Shown here: positions 26,357-35,207 of the stretch, piece after piece
How the letters are laid out: every line of letters starts with the position of its first letter
Position numbering within the stretch: the first letter of the stretch is position 1
Source: Gluconacetobacter sacchari
GTDB lineage: Bacteria > Pseudomonadota > Alphaproteobacteria > Acetobacterales > Acetobacteraceae
DNA length: 64,000 bases
Direction of reading: 5' to 3'
Assembly: GCF_014174255.1 (NCBI RefSeq)
Contig: NZ_JABEQJ010000001.1
Location: forward strand, 62,001 to 126,000
Position numbers and translations under genes: made by a program
The notes under the pieces: generated by a model
What the model saw: only the letters and a program-made list of their open reading frames with translations
What the model was told of the DNA's origin: nothing
Database searches by the model: none

Positions 26357-28951
26357 GTGCCTTCCAGCAGATCTCCCCGCGCAAGACGCTGTGTCACGCT
26401 TTCAGTCTGCCTGTATCTGTCCTGCTCCGCCCTCATGCCCGTCATGGGGGCGTCCCCGCAGGCTGCGGTCCACCATCATGGCCGCCGGAACGGACCAGCG
26501 CCCGCGAGCGCACCTCCTGCTCCGCCGCCGCCGGCCACCGCTGCGCTGCCCGCTGCGCCGCAGGACGTCGCGCTCCCTGAGTCGATCATGCTCAAGGGCC
26601 TCCCGTCCTCGTGGCGGGCGTCGCTCATGGACCCCCCGCCGCCCGCCACGGCATCGGCCAGTGGCGCGGCCGCTGCGCGCAACGCCCCGAAAGCACCTTC
26701 CCGCGCGCAATCGACCCCGGCCCCCCAGCCGGGCACCGGGGCTTCGCAGCCGGCCGCCCCCTCCACCAACCGCATCCTGCTGCCGGTGCCTCCGCGCATG
26801 GGTATCGCCGCCTTCCAGAGCGGCGACAGATTCATCATTGTCGTGGACAATGCGGAACCGATGGACACCAGCGCCCTTCGCGGCGACGGGCTCTTCTCGA
26901 CCCTGTCCGTCAACACGCTGCCCGACGCGACGCTGATCCAGGTTCGCCTTCCCGACACGCGACGCCTCTATCTTTCCCAACAGGCGGAAGGATGGGTGCT
27001 GGGCGACAGGCCGCCTCCCGGTGGCGACGACGACCGGCGCGTCATCAATCCGCAATATACCGATATCGGCATCCTGTACCCGATGCGCAGGTCCGGGCGC
27101 GTGCTCTCGATCTCGGACCCCGCCTCCGGAGACCGGCTCCTGGTCGGCACGTCGACCACCGACGACGGCGGCATCCTCTCCCTCCGCAACGGCGACGGCT
27201 ATGACGTCTGGCCGACGACGGAAGGCGTCGTGATCGCAGCCCACTCTGCGCGCATCGACCTGAAGCCCGTCCCCAGCGGCATTCTCCTGACCGAGGACGG
27301 CAAGGCCTTCCTCGATCACGGCCGTGCCGTCTATGCCAATGATGTCGATCTGAAATGGCTGGGATTGCGGGACCTGCCCCTGGATGTCCTGAGCCGACGC
27401 TATCACGAGGCTCTTCTCGCCGCGGCGGATTCGGATCCGTTCCATCGGTTCACCCGGCGCCTCGACGCGGCGAAGGCCGCCTTCAGCATGGGCGCCTTCG
27501 TCGAGGCCCGCGGCATCCTCACCGTCGCCCTCCAGGACGACCCGGAAGAAGCCGCCCTGCCCGACGTCAGGTTCGTGCTGGCCGCATCCGCCCTGCTGAG
27601 CGGAGACCTCGACGGCGCCTCGATGCTCGACGGCCCATGGCCGGCCAGCCAGAAACGCGCGATCCAGCTCTGGCAGGGGCTCTATCTCGCCTCGACGGGC
27701 CGGAACCAGGCCGAGGCGGCGCATCTCCTGGCGCGGGATTTCACACGGCTCAAATCCTATCCCGGCCCGGTTCGCGACCTGCTTCTGCCGATCGCCGCCG
27801 AGGAGATCAGCCGCCACGGCGCGCCGGACGACCTCGCGGCGCTCGACGACCTGCCGGCCGGATCGCCCTATCGACTGGCCACGGCATTCCGGCAGTTGCG
27901 CTCCGGCAAGCGTGACATCGCCTATGCCGCCTTCCAGACCCTTGCGGGGGACCAGAACCCGCAGGTCGCGGAAAAGGCGCTGGAGGAGAAAACGTCGCTC
28001 GACCTCGCCGACGGCCATATCAAGCCGGACGCGGCGGCCGAGATCTTCGACACGATGATGCCTGACGCCCGACTGGCCGGCCGCGAGGCGACGGTCCGCC
28101 TGATGCAGGCCGATGCCTACATGCAGGCGAGGCAATGGAACGACGCCCTCCAGGCGATCGACGTGGCCCGCGCGTATCCCGACATGACATCGAAGGACAA
28201 GGTGGCGCCGCTCCTGTCCCGGGCCCTGACCGGCCTGGCCGATTCCCCCCCTTCCGGACCGGAAAAGACAAGCCTGCTGCACGATGCGGCGACCCTGAAG
28301 GTCCATCTGCCCGACCTGCCGCCCGGCCCCCAGAAAGGCAACATCCTGGCCTCCTACGGCAAGATGCTTCTCAAGCTCGGCCTGCCCGACGACGCGGCCC
28401 AGGCGTTTTCCGATGCGATCCCCATGCTCGTCGCCCCCGACCTGCGCGCGCTGGCGGGCGCCGCCCTGGCGGAAGCCGATATCGAAAGGGCCCAGCCCCA
28501 GGAAGCGGCCCAGGCCCTGGCGCGCACGGACGACCCGACGCTTCCGAACGAGATCAGGACCTCCCGGCAGGTGATCGCCGCCCGCATCGCGCTGGCGACA
28601 GGCGACCAGGCCAAGGCCCTCTCCCTGCTGCACGACAGTACGAACGCATCCGCCCTCGATATCACCGCCCGCATCCATGAAGGGCGGGGCGAATGGGCGG
28701 CGGCGGCCGGCGACGTACGCAGGATGGCCGCGGACATCATTCCACCAACCGGCCCACTGACCGAGGCGCAGCAGGCGCTGGCCCTTCGCCTGGCCTCGGA
28801 CGCCTCGCAGGCGGCCGACCAGCCTATACTGGGCTGGATCACCGGGCGGGTCGGCGACCGGATGCTGGACGGCGATCGCGGACGCGTCTTCAAGCTGCTG
28901 ACCGCGCCAGGCGGCGCGATGACCGCATCCCAGGCCTCAGCCCTTCCCTGA
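26357..28951 (+). CDS. Large periplasmic TPR-like protein upstream of flgB
   Basis: 864 aa from a GTG with an AGGA site. An N-terminal signal (CVTLSVCLYLSCSALMPVMGA) leads to a Pro/Ala-rich linker (residues 40-140) and a beta-rich domain (about 145-320, RMGIAAFQSGDRFIIVVDNAEP). The remaining 500 residues are helical TPR-like repeats (FVEARGILTVALQDDPEEAALP, LPDDAAQAFSDAI). Proteins of this layout occur in alphaproteobacterial flagellar clusters, but I know of no assigned role. It precedes flgB by 110 bases. A periplasmic scaffold for rod, ring or stator assembly is possible. Confidence 0.75.
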   Translation: MPSSRSPRARRCVTLSVCLYLSCSALMPVMGASPQAAVHHHGRRNGPAPASAPPAPPPPATAALPAAPQDVALPESIMLKGLPSSWRASLMDPPPPATASASGAAAARNAPKAPSRAQSTPAPQPGTGASQPAAPSTNRILLPVPPRMGIAAFQSGDRFIIVVDNAEPMDTSALRGDGLFSTLSVNTLPDATLIQVRLPDTRRLYLSQQAEGWVLGDRPPPGGDDDRRVINPQYTDIGILYPMRRSGRVLSISDPASGDRLLVGTSTTDDGGILSLRNGDGYDVWPTTEGVVIAAHSARIDLKPVPSGILLTEDGKAFLDHGRAVYANDVDLKWLGLRDLPLDVLSRRYHEALLAAADSDPFHRFTRRLDAAKAAFSMGAFVEARGILTVALQDDPEEAALPDVRFVLAASALLSGDLDGASMLDGPWPASQKRAIQLWQGLYLASTGRNQAEAAHLLARDFTRLKSYPGPVRDLLLPIAAEEISRHGAPDDLAALDDLPAGSPYRLATAFRQLRSGKRDIAYAAFQTLAGDQNPQVAEKALEEKTSLDLADGHIKPDAAAEIFDTMMPDARLAGREATVRLMQADAYMQARQWNDALQAIDVARAYPDMTSKDKVAPLLSRALTGLADSPPSGPEKTSLLHDAATLKVHLPDLPPGPQKGNILASYGKMLLKLGLPDDAAQAFSDAIPMLVAPDLRALAGAALAEADIERAQPQEAAQALARTDDPTLPNEIRTSRQVIAARIALATGDQAKALSLLHDSTNASALDITARIHEGRGEWAAAAGDVRRMAADIIPPTGPLTEAQQALALRLASDASQAADQPILGWITGRVGDRMLDGDRGRVFKLLTAPGGAMTASQASALP

Positions 28952-29061
28952 AAGCCCGCTTTTTGGCAATCGCCCGCTATTCAGTCGCCGACGCGCCGTA
29001 TATAGATGTACTGAACGTCCAGCATGCGGACGCGAACAGAGACCAGGGGAATTGACAGCAT

Positions 29062-29475
29062 ATGCTGGAAGCATTGTCTTCCCAGATGTCGCAGGCCCAT
29101 GGCACGGATGTGCTCGATCTGGCCGGGCGACGGCTGCAATGGCTGCAACAGCGTGAATCGGTGCTGGCAGGCAACGTCGCCAACGCGAATACGCCGGGCT
29201 ACACGCCCAGGGACATCGCGTCTTTTCAGGGTGTGCTGCAAAACCAGATGTCGATGACGCTCGCACAGACCGAACCCGGCCATCTGGCCGGCCACGGCAC
29301 GGGTGGCGGGGCGAAGCGGACCGGCACCAATACGTCCATCGACGGCAATCAGGTCGACATCGAGAACCAGTTGGAAAAGATCGCGGACACGAACGACCAG
29401 CAGCGTCTCGCGACGAATGCCTATTCCGTCTACATGTCGATGTTCTCGGTCGCCCTCGGTTCCTCCTCCTCCTGA
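29062..29475 (+). CDS. flgB: Proximal rod protein FlgB
   Basis: 137 aa, the family length. FlgB is the first rod subunit. The conserved part is RLQWLQQRESVLAGNVANANTPGYTPRDIASF, then the C-terminal helix with QQRLATNAYSVYMSMFSVAL. An AGGGGA site precedes the ATG. It opens the flgB-flgC-flgF unit. Confidence 0.93.
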   Translation: MLEALSSQMSQAHGTDVLDLAGRRLQWLQQRESVLAGNVANANTPGYTPRDIASFQGVLQNQMSMTLAQTEPGHLAGHGTGGGAKRTGTNTSIDGNQVDIENQLEKIADTNDQQRLATNAYSVYMSMFSVALGSSSS

Positions 29476-29492
29476 TCGCGCAAGGCATTTCC

Positions 29493-29900
29493 ATGGATTT
29501 CTCCGACACGATGGGCGTCTCCGCCGCCGGCATGCGCGCGCAGGCGAAACGCCTCCAGGTCGCGGCGGAAAATCTCGCCAACAAGGAAACCACCGGCACG
29601 ACTCCCGGCTCGGACCCGTATCGGCGGAAGACGGTCACGTTCAAGGAAGTCCTGAATCGCGCCTCCGGCGTCTCCAGCGTAGGCATCAAGGAAGTCGGGC
29701 AGGACCAGACTCCTTTCGAGACACGCTACGACCCGTCGCATCCCGCCGCCGACAGCAACGGGCTGGTCAAGATGCCGAACGTGAACACGATGGTCGAAAT
29801 CATGGACACGCACGAAGCCCAGCATTCGTACGAGGCCAACCTCAATACCATGCAGATCACGCGGTCCATGATGACCCGCACGATCAACCTGATGAAATAA
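29493..29900 (+). CDS. flgC: Proximal rod protein FlgC
   Basis: 135 aa, the family length. The N-terminus (MGVSAAGMRAQAKRLQVAAENLANKETT) and the C-terminus (MVEIMDTHEAQHSYEANLNTMQI, then MMTRTINLM) are both the FlgC pattern. It follows flgB by 17 bases. fliE, which often comes next, is absent here; flgF follows instead. Confidence 0.94.
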   Translation: MDFSDTMGVSAAGMRAQAKRLQVAAENLANKETTGTTPGSDPYRRKTVTFKEVLNRASGVSSVGIKEVGQDQTPFETRYDPSHPAADSNGLVKMPNVNTMVEIMDTHEAQHSYEANLNTMQITRSMMTRTINLMK

Positions 29901-29957
29901 GCTACCTTCGCCCCTGCGGTGGCGCCTGGCCGCACCCGTTCCTTCCGGAGAACGACA

Positions 29958-30701
29958 TTGGACAATACGACCTATATCGCCCTGTCCCGCGTCGATACCC
30001 TGATGCACGCCCTGGATGTGACCGCCAACAATCTCGCCAACGCCGACACGAACGGCTTCAAGGCAGGGCGGCAGCTCTTTTCCGAATATCTCGCCAGGCA
30101 GAAGGGTCCCGACACCCTGGTCGGCGACAAGCAGCAATCCTACACGCAGGATCAGGCAACCTACCGCGACCAGCTTCAGGGCCCGCTCCGGCAGACCGGC
30201 AACCTGACCGATTTCGCCATCAACGGCGAAGGCTATTTCACCGTCCGCACGACCCAGGGCATCAGGCTGACGCGCAACGGCGCGTTCCAACGCCGCCTGG
30301 ATGGAACGATCGTCGACGAATCGGGCAATCCCGTCCTGGACAGCACCGGCCGGAACCTGGTCCTGCAAAACGAGGAAGACCTGCTGTCGGTCGCCTCGGA
30401 CGGCACGATATCGACCCAGAACGGCGCCATCGGGGCGATCGGACTGGTCACGGTCGACAATATCCAGACCCTGGTCCCCGAGGGCCATTTTCTTCTTCGG
30501 CCGACCACCCGGACCCACGCCGTCGCCCGTCCGGAAATCCGGCAGGCCATGCTGGAATCGAGCAACGTCAACGCCGTTTCGGAAACGACCCGAATGGTCG
30601 AAATCCAGCGCGATTACGATCTGACATTCCAGTTGATCCAGACCGAATCGACCCGCCAGCAGACCGCGATCGACAAGATCACGGCCGAGCCGACGAGCTG
30701 A
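29958..30701 (+). CDS. flgF: Proximal rod protein FlgF
   Basis: 247 aa from the TTG at 29958, which has a GGAG site 7 bases upstream; a GTG at 29919 would add 13 residues without rod character. The start DNTTYIALSRVDTLMHALDVTANNLANADTNGFKA, the centre FAINGEGYFTVRTTQGIRLTRNGAF and the end ESSNVNAVSETTRMVEIQRDYDL fit FlgF. Length and the tyrosine-rich start fit FlgF better than FlgG (about 262 aa). It follows flgC by 57 bases. Confidence 0.9.
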   Translation: MDNTTYIALSRVDTLMHALDVTANNLANADTNGFKAGRQLFSEYLARQKGPDTLVGDKQQSYTQDQATYRDQLQGPLRQTGNLTDFAINGEGYFTVRTTQGIRLTRNGAFQRRLDGTIVDESGNPVLDSTGRNLVLQNEEDLLSVASDGTISTQNGAIGAIGLVTVDNIQTLVPEGHFLLRPTTRTHAVARPEIRQAMLESSNVNAVSETTRMVEIQRDYDLTFQLIQTESTRQQTAIDKITAEPTS

Positions 30702-30759
30702 GCGCGACCGTTCCCGGGAAAAACCGCCCTTGTTCCGATACCGTCACCACGCGTAACCT

Positions 30760-30774
30760 TTTAGAAACCATTAA
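30760..30774 (+). promoter_or_regulatory. Possible CtrA-type binding site upstream of flgK
   Basis: TTTA, seven bases, TTAA(C): one mismatch from the TTAA-N7-TTAA consensus. It lies about 100 bases before flgK in a short AT-rich patch, and resembles the site before fliL. Confidence 0.35.
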
Positions 30775-30872
30775 CGGATAACAAATCGCTAAGATCATCC
30801 GGGGTCCGTCCTGTTTCAGGGGGCGAACGCGATACTCCGCGAACGGTGGCTTGGTACAGGGAATTTGGTACG

Positions 30873-32492
30873 ATGGATCTGTTATCCTCTCTCTCGATAG
30901 CCACCAGCGGACTGAACGCGATCGAATATCAATATGGCGTCACGTCGCAGAATGTCTCGAACCAGAGCACCACGGGGTATGTGAGCGAGACCGCCACGGT
31001 CACGACCGGCGTCGTCGGCGGGATCGGCAACGGCGTGCGTGTCGGCGCGACGCAGCTCAATATCAACCAGGCGCTGCAATCCGCCCTGTATGCGCAGAAT
31101 GCCCAGGTCGCGTCCGATACCGCGATGGACAATTCGCTGACCGCCGTCTCGGCCGTCCAGGGCTCGACCTCATCGAATCCCGGGAGCACCAACACGCTCG
31201 CCGACCAGCTCGGCAACGTGCAAAGCACCCTGACTTCGCTGATCGCCACGCCATCGCAGAGCGTTTCGCAAACGGCGGTCATCGCCGACGCCCAATCCCT
31301 GGCCGGCACGATCCACACCCTGGCATCGACCTACGCGACTCAGCGCCAGAATGCGGAAGACAGCATCGCCTCGACCATTCCGTCCATCAATTCCGACCTG
31401 ACGCAGATCGGGGTCCTGTCCCAGCAGATCGTCAGGCTCAAGACGCTCGGCACCGATACCGCCGATCTCGAAAACCAGCGCCTTGGCATCATGTCCAACC
31501 TGTCGTCGACTCTGTCGGTCACGTTTTCCCAGACCGCGAACGGCGACATGATCGTCCGTACCGCCGACGGCACCGAACTTCCGACCCGCCCCGACCAGAT
31601 CGGGCAGAATGACAGTTCGCAGAAGCTGCCCTCGACCACCTGGCCGCTCGGCACCACCGACTCTACCCTGACGCCGGACATGTATTACAGCGGCAGCGGT
31701 TCATCGACGCTCGGCATCATGCTGAACGGCAAGGACATCACCACGCATCTGACCGGCGGTACGCTCGGCGCCAACATCACCCTGCGCGACGTCACCTATC
31801 CCACGATGCAGGCACAACTGGATTCGTTCTCCTATACGCTGGTCAACCGGTTCAACAATGCGGGCCTTCCGCTGTTCACCAACGGCACCGACGCCACGGG
31901 CACGGCCGTCCCCCAATCTTCCGACCCGACGCAGACGACACCCGCCGGCATCATCGGTCTTTCGTCCGCGATCAGCGTCAACACCCTCTACACCGCAACG
32001 CCGTCGCTGCTGACGACGACCACGACCGACAGCATGACGGGCAAGACAAGCGCGGCCACCAGTGTGGCCACCGGCACGGCAACCGGCGACACCACCATCA
32101 TCCAGCAGGTTCTCAACCAGGCATTCGGCACCAGCGCCCAATATATCAGCGACCTGACCAGTTCCGGCGGCCCCGATCTCGCCGCCCCGACCGACGATCT
32201 CGGTCCGGACGGCACGCTCTCGACGGGCTATACCGGTCAGCAGGGACTGCTGGCCCTGGCCACCGCGCTGACTTCGAATCAGGGGGCGACCATCGCGGCG
32301 AGCAGCAACAGCCTGGCCGCCAGCACTTCGGTCCAGACCGTACTGGCCGCGAAGGTCGCCGATGTCTCCGGGGTCAACGTCAACGATGAAATGGCCAAGG
32401 TCGTCGCCTTGCAGAATGCCTATACGGCCAATGCCAAGATCGTCGCCGCCGTCCAGACGATGTTCACCGCGCTTCTGAATGCCGTCAATTAA
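30873..32492 (+). CDS. flgK: Hook-filament junction protein FlgK
   Basis: 539 aa from the ATG at 30873 (AGGGAAT site); an upstream GTG at 30846 adds nine residues. FlgK is the first hook-associated protein. The N-terminus (SLSIATSGLNAIEYQYGVTSQNVSNQSTTGYV) and C-terminus (VNVNDEMAKVVALQNAYTANAKIVAAVQTMFTALLNAV) are the conserved D0/D1 helices. The centre is variable and Ser/Thr-rich. It has its own intergenic region and is followed by flgL after 21 bases. Confidence 0.94.
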   Translation: MDLLSSLSIATSGLNAIEYQYGVTSQNVSNQSTTGYVSETATVTTGVVGGIGNGVRVGATQLNINQALQSALYAQNAQVASDTAMDNSLTAVSAVQGSTSSNPGSTNTLADQLGNVQSTLTSLIATPSQSVSQTAVIADAQSLAGTIHTLASTYATQRQNAEDSIASTIPSINSDLTQIGVLSQQIVRLKTLGTDTADLENQRLGIMSNLSSTLSVTFSQTANGDMIVRTADGTELPTRPDQIGQNDSSQKLPSTTWPLGTTDSTLTPDMYYSGSGSSTLGIMLNGKDITTHLTGGTLGANITLRDVTYPTMQAQLDSFSYTLVNRFNNAGLPLFTNGTDATGTAVPQSSDPTQTTPAGIIGLSSAISVNTLYTATPSLLTTTTTDSMTGKTSAATSVATGTATGDTTIIQQVLNQAFGTSAQYISDLTSSGGPDLAAPTDDLGPDGTLSTGYTGQQGLLALATALTSNQGATIAASSNSLAASTSVQTVLAAKVADVSGVNVNDEMAKVVALQNAYTANAKIVAAVQTMFTALLNAVN

Positions 32493-32513
32493 CGCCCGAT
32501 CGGGGAGGAACTC

Positions 32514-33620
32514 ATGAGTTCGGCAATCAATCAATATGGCGGCGGCGCGATATCACTGGTTCTGTCCGCCGGCATCAAGTCGATGACCCTGGAACAGGAA
32601 TCGCTGACCTGGCAAGGCAGTGACGGCACGCTCTCCCCCACCTATGCGGGGCTCGGATCGGCACGATCGACCGCCATCAGCCTCTCGCCGAAGATTACCC
32701 AGATCAAGGCCTGGCAATCCAACATCACAAATGCCCAGACCGACCTGACGGTCACGGCCAGCGCCCTGAACCAGCTCGTCTCGCTGGCCCAGTCCCTGGC
32801 GACCAGCCTGTTGAGCATTTCCGGCACGACCCAGACCAGCACGGCCGCGGCAGTATCCGAACAGGCGAAAGGCTCGCTGACGGAACTCAAGACCGTCCTC
32901 AACACGACCAGCGGCGCGAACTACATCTTCTCCGGCACCGATACCAATACGCCCACGGTCTCGGGCACGGGGTCGCTCTCGGACAGCGCCCTCGCGACTC
33001 AGATTTCGAGCATCGTCGGCTCGCTCAGCACCGCCGGCGCGACATCGGTGATGCAGCAGGCCACCGCGGCCGCGATGCCGAACGGCACGAATTCCGTCTT
33101 CGCGAAGTCGCTCTCGTCGGTTTCCGCAACGGGTGCCGCGAACCTGCAACGCGTGACGGTGACGAACAACGATTCGCTGACGAATGTCGGCATCGTCGCG
33201 ACGCAAAGTTCGACAACATCCGCCACGACGTCGGCCGCGACCGGCAACCCGCCGACATCGACCGGCTCGCCGATCTCCGACCTGATGCGCGACATGATGA
33301 TCGCCTCGTCCATCGGCGGCATGTCGTCGTCGACACACGGTTTTTCGGACATGGCCTCGCAGCTCTACTCCTCGGTCGAAACCACCATCAGCCAGCTCAC
33401 CGAACTGGAAGCGTCGGTCGGCTCGACCCAGGACAGCCTGACGGCTCAATCGAGCCTGCTGACCAATGTCCAGTCGACACTGGGCGACCAACTCAGCGAT
33501 TCCACGAATGCCGATCCCGCGACCGTCGCCACCCAGATATCCGCCATCAGATTGCAGCTCGAGGCATCCTACACGCTGGTCGCGGACATGAAAAACATGA
33601 CCTTGGCAAATTACATCTGA
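32514..33620 (+). CDS. flgL: Hook-filament junction protein FlgL
   Basis: 368 aa. FlgL joins FlgK to the filament. It shares the flagellin-like ends (ITNAQTDLTVTASALNQLVSLAQSLA; the central KTVLNTTSGANYIFSGTDTNTP is a FlgL hallmark; LQLEASYTLVADMKNMTLANYI closes it). A strong GGGGAGGAA site precedes the ATG. It is coupled to flgK and closes the flagellar genes of the window. Confidence 0.93.
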   Translation: MSSAINQYGGGAISLVLSAGIKSMTLEQESLTWQGSDGTLSPTYAGLGSARSTAISLSPKITQIKAWQSNITNAQTDLTVTASALNQLVSLAQSLATSLLSISGTTQTSTAAAVSEQAKGSLTELKTVLNTTSGANYIFSGTDTNTPTVSGTGSLSDSALATQISSIVGSLSTAGATSVMQQATAAAMPNGTNSVFAKSLSSVSATGAANLQRVTVTNNDSLTNVGIVATQSSTTSATTSAATGNPPTSTGSPISDLMRDMMIASSIGGMSSSTHGFSDMASQLYSSVETTISQLTELEASVGSTQDSLTAQSSLLTNVQSTLGDQLSDSTNADPATVATQISAIRLQLEASYTLVADMKNMTLANYI

Positions 33621-33743
33621 CCCCGCGCCGTCCCATCCCGCCCCCTGGCCCGCGGGACGAGACGCGGCCAGACCGATCTTCCGAAAATCGCGCAGGCCCG
33701 AAGCCGGTTTTTGTCTTCACGCGCCGATAAGGGTTTGCACCTC

Positions 33744-35165
33744 ATGTCCCAGCCAGCCGGCTCCTCCCCGGAACAGGCCCTTCATCCCGAAGGCAGCGGC
33801 GAGGCCCTGCACCTCGCCGGACGGCTGGACGAGGCCGCGGCGGCCTATCGGCTTCGGCTGGCCGCCACACCGAACGACGCCAGGACCCTGAGCAATTACG
33901 GCGGCCTGCTGAATGCGTTCAGCCGCTTCGACGACGCCCATGCCGTCCTTCTCCGTGCCGTCACGTCCGACCCGCGCCTGCCCGACGCCTGGTCCAACCT
34001 GGGCAACACGTTGCTGCACCTGCAACGCTATGACGACGCGATCGAAGCCTACCGCACCTGCCTGCGGCACAACCCGGCGCATGCCCTGGCCCTGAGCAAT
34101 CTCGGCGTCCTTCTCGATCATCGCGGCGCACACGAACTGGCCCAGAAATTTCACCAGGTGGCCATCCAGCTCACGCCCGACAACGTCAAGACGCGCACCA
34201 ACTACGCCATCTCCCTGCTGGCCCAGGGCGACTATCTCGCGGGCTTCCGGGAATATGAGTGGCGCTGGACCACATACAGTTCCCGCAGCTACGGCATGAC
34301 GGTGCCGCAATGGAAGGGCGCGCCCTTCCCCGACCGAACCCTCATGATCCATACCGAGGGCGGTTTCGGCGACATGATCCAGTTCGCACGCTTCATTCCG
34401 CAGGCCGCGCAACGCGGCGGCCGCGTCGTGGTGCGGGCAAGGCGGGAATTGCTGACCCTGCTCCGGCAATCCTTCCCCGAGCAGATCGTCATTTCGGAAG
34501 ACGAGGCGGTCCCCCCTCACGATCTGCAATGTCCTGTTCTCAGCCTGCCCTTCGCGCTCGGCACGACCCTGTCGACCATTCCGTCCCCCGCCGGCTTCCT
34601 CCACGCGGACGCGGCAAAAACCGCTTTCTGGCGCGCACGCTTCCAGCAGGACGACGCGGCGACCGGCCAGCGCCTCCCGCCGCTGCGTGTCGGCCTTGTC
34701 TGGGCGGGTGCGCCACACCCCGAGGTCCGGGCGGCCGAACTGGCCGATCGGCGGCGCTCGACCGACCTCTCGACCTTCGCACCGCTTGCCGACACCGCCG
34801 GTGTCCTGTTCTACAGTCTCCAGATCGGGGAAAGATCCGCCCAGGCCGCGACGCCGCCCGCCGGGATGCACTTGGTCGACCACACGTCCGACCTGCGCGA
34901 TTTCAGCGACACGGCTGCCCTTGTCAACGCATTGGACCTCGTGATCGCCGTCGACACCTCGACCGCGCATGTGGCGGCTGGACTGGGGAAACCGGTCTGG
35001 ATGCTGTCACGCTACGACCAGTGCTGGCGCTGGCTGTCGGGCCGCGCCGATTCCCCGTGGTATGACAGCCTGCGCCTGTATCAGCAGCCGACACCGCTGG
35101 ACTGGTCGGACCCGATCCGACGCATCCGCGCCGACCTGCGCGCTCTTGCGGCGCAACGTCGCTGA
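33744..35165 (+). CDS. TPR protein with GT9-like domain (second copy type)
   Basis: 473 aa from the ATG at 33744 (AAGGG site); a TTG at 33711 lies upstream. About 180 residues of canonical TPR repeats (LPDAWSNLGNTLLHLQRYDDAIEAYRTCL) are followed by a heptosyltransferase-like domain: RTLMIHTEGGFGDMIQFARFIPQA, RVGLVWAGAP, and LDLVIAVDTSTAHVAAGLGKPVWMLSRYDQCWRW. The gene at 10647-12215 has the same design. Placement right after flgK-flgL points to flagellin or hook-associated protein glycosylation, which is inference. It is convergent with the cellulose operon. Confidence 0.82.
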   Translation: MSQPAGSSPEQALHPEGSGEALHLAGRLDEAAAAYRLRLAATPNDARTLSNYGGLLNAFSRFDDAHAVLLRAVTSDPRLPDAWSNLGNTLLHLQRYDDAIEAYRTCLRHNPAHALALSNLGVLLDHRGAHELAQKFHQVAIQLTPDNVKTRTNYAISLLAQGDYLAGFREYEWRWTTYSSRSYGMTVPQWKGAPFPDRTLMIHTEGGFGDMIQFARFIPQAAQRGGRVVVRARRELLTLLRQSFPEQIVISEDEAVPPHDLQCPVLSLPFALGTTLSTIPSPAGFLHADAAKTAFWRARFQQDDAATGQRLPPLRVGLVWAGAPHPEVRAAELADRRRSTDLSTFAPLADTAGVLFYSLQIGERSAQAATPPAGMHLVDHTSDLRDFSDTAALVNALDLVIAVDTSTAHVAAGLGKPVWMLSRYDQCWRWLSGRADSPWYDSLRLYQQPTPLDWSDPIRRIRADLRALAAQRR

Positions 35166-35185
35166 CGCATGCGCCGGACGGCTGC

Positions 35186-35207
35186 CCCGCATCCCGATCT
35201 ATGCGGG
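35186..35207. terminator. Hairpin between the TPR glycosyltransferase and the cellulose operon
   Basis: A perfect 7-bp stem (CCCGCAT/ATGCGGG) with an 8-base loop sits in the gap between two convergent genes and overlaps the last bases of the GGDEF gene. Confidence 0.5.
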
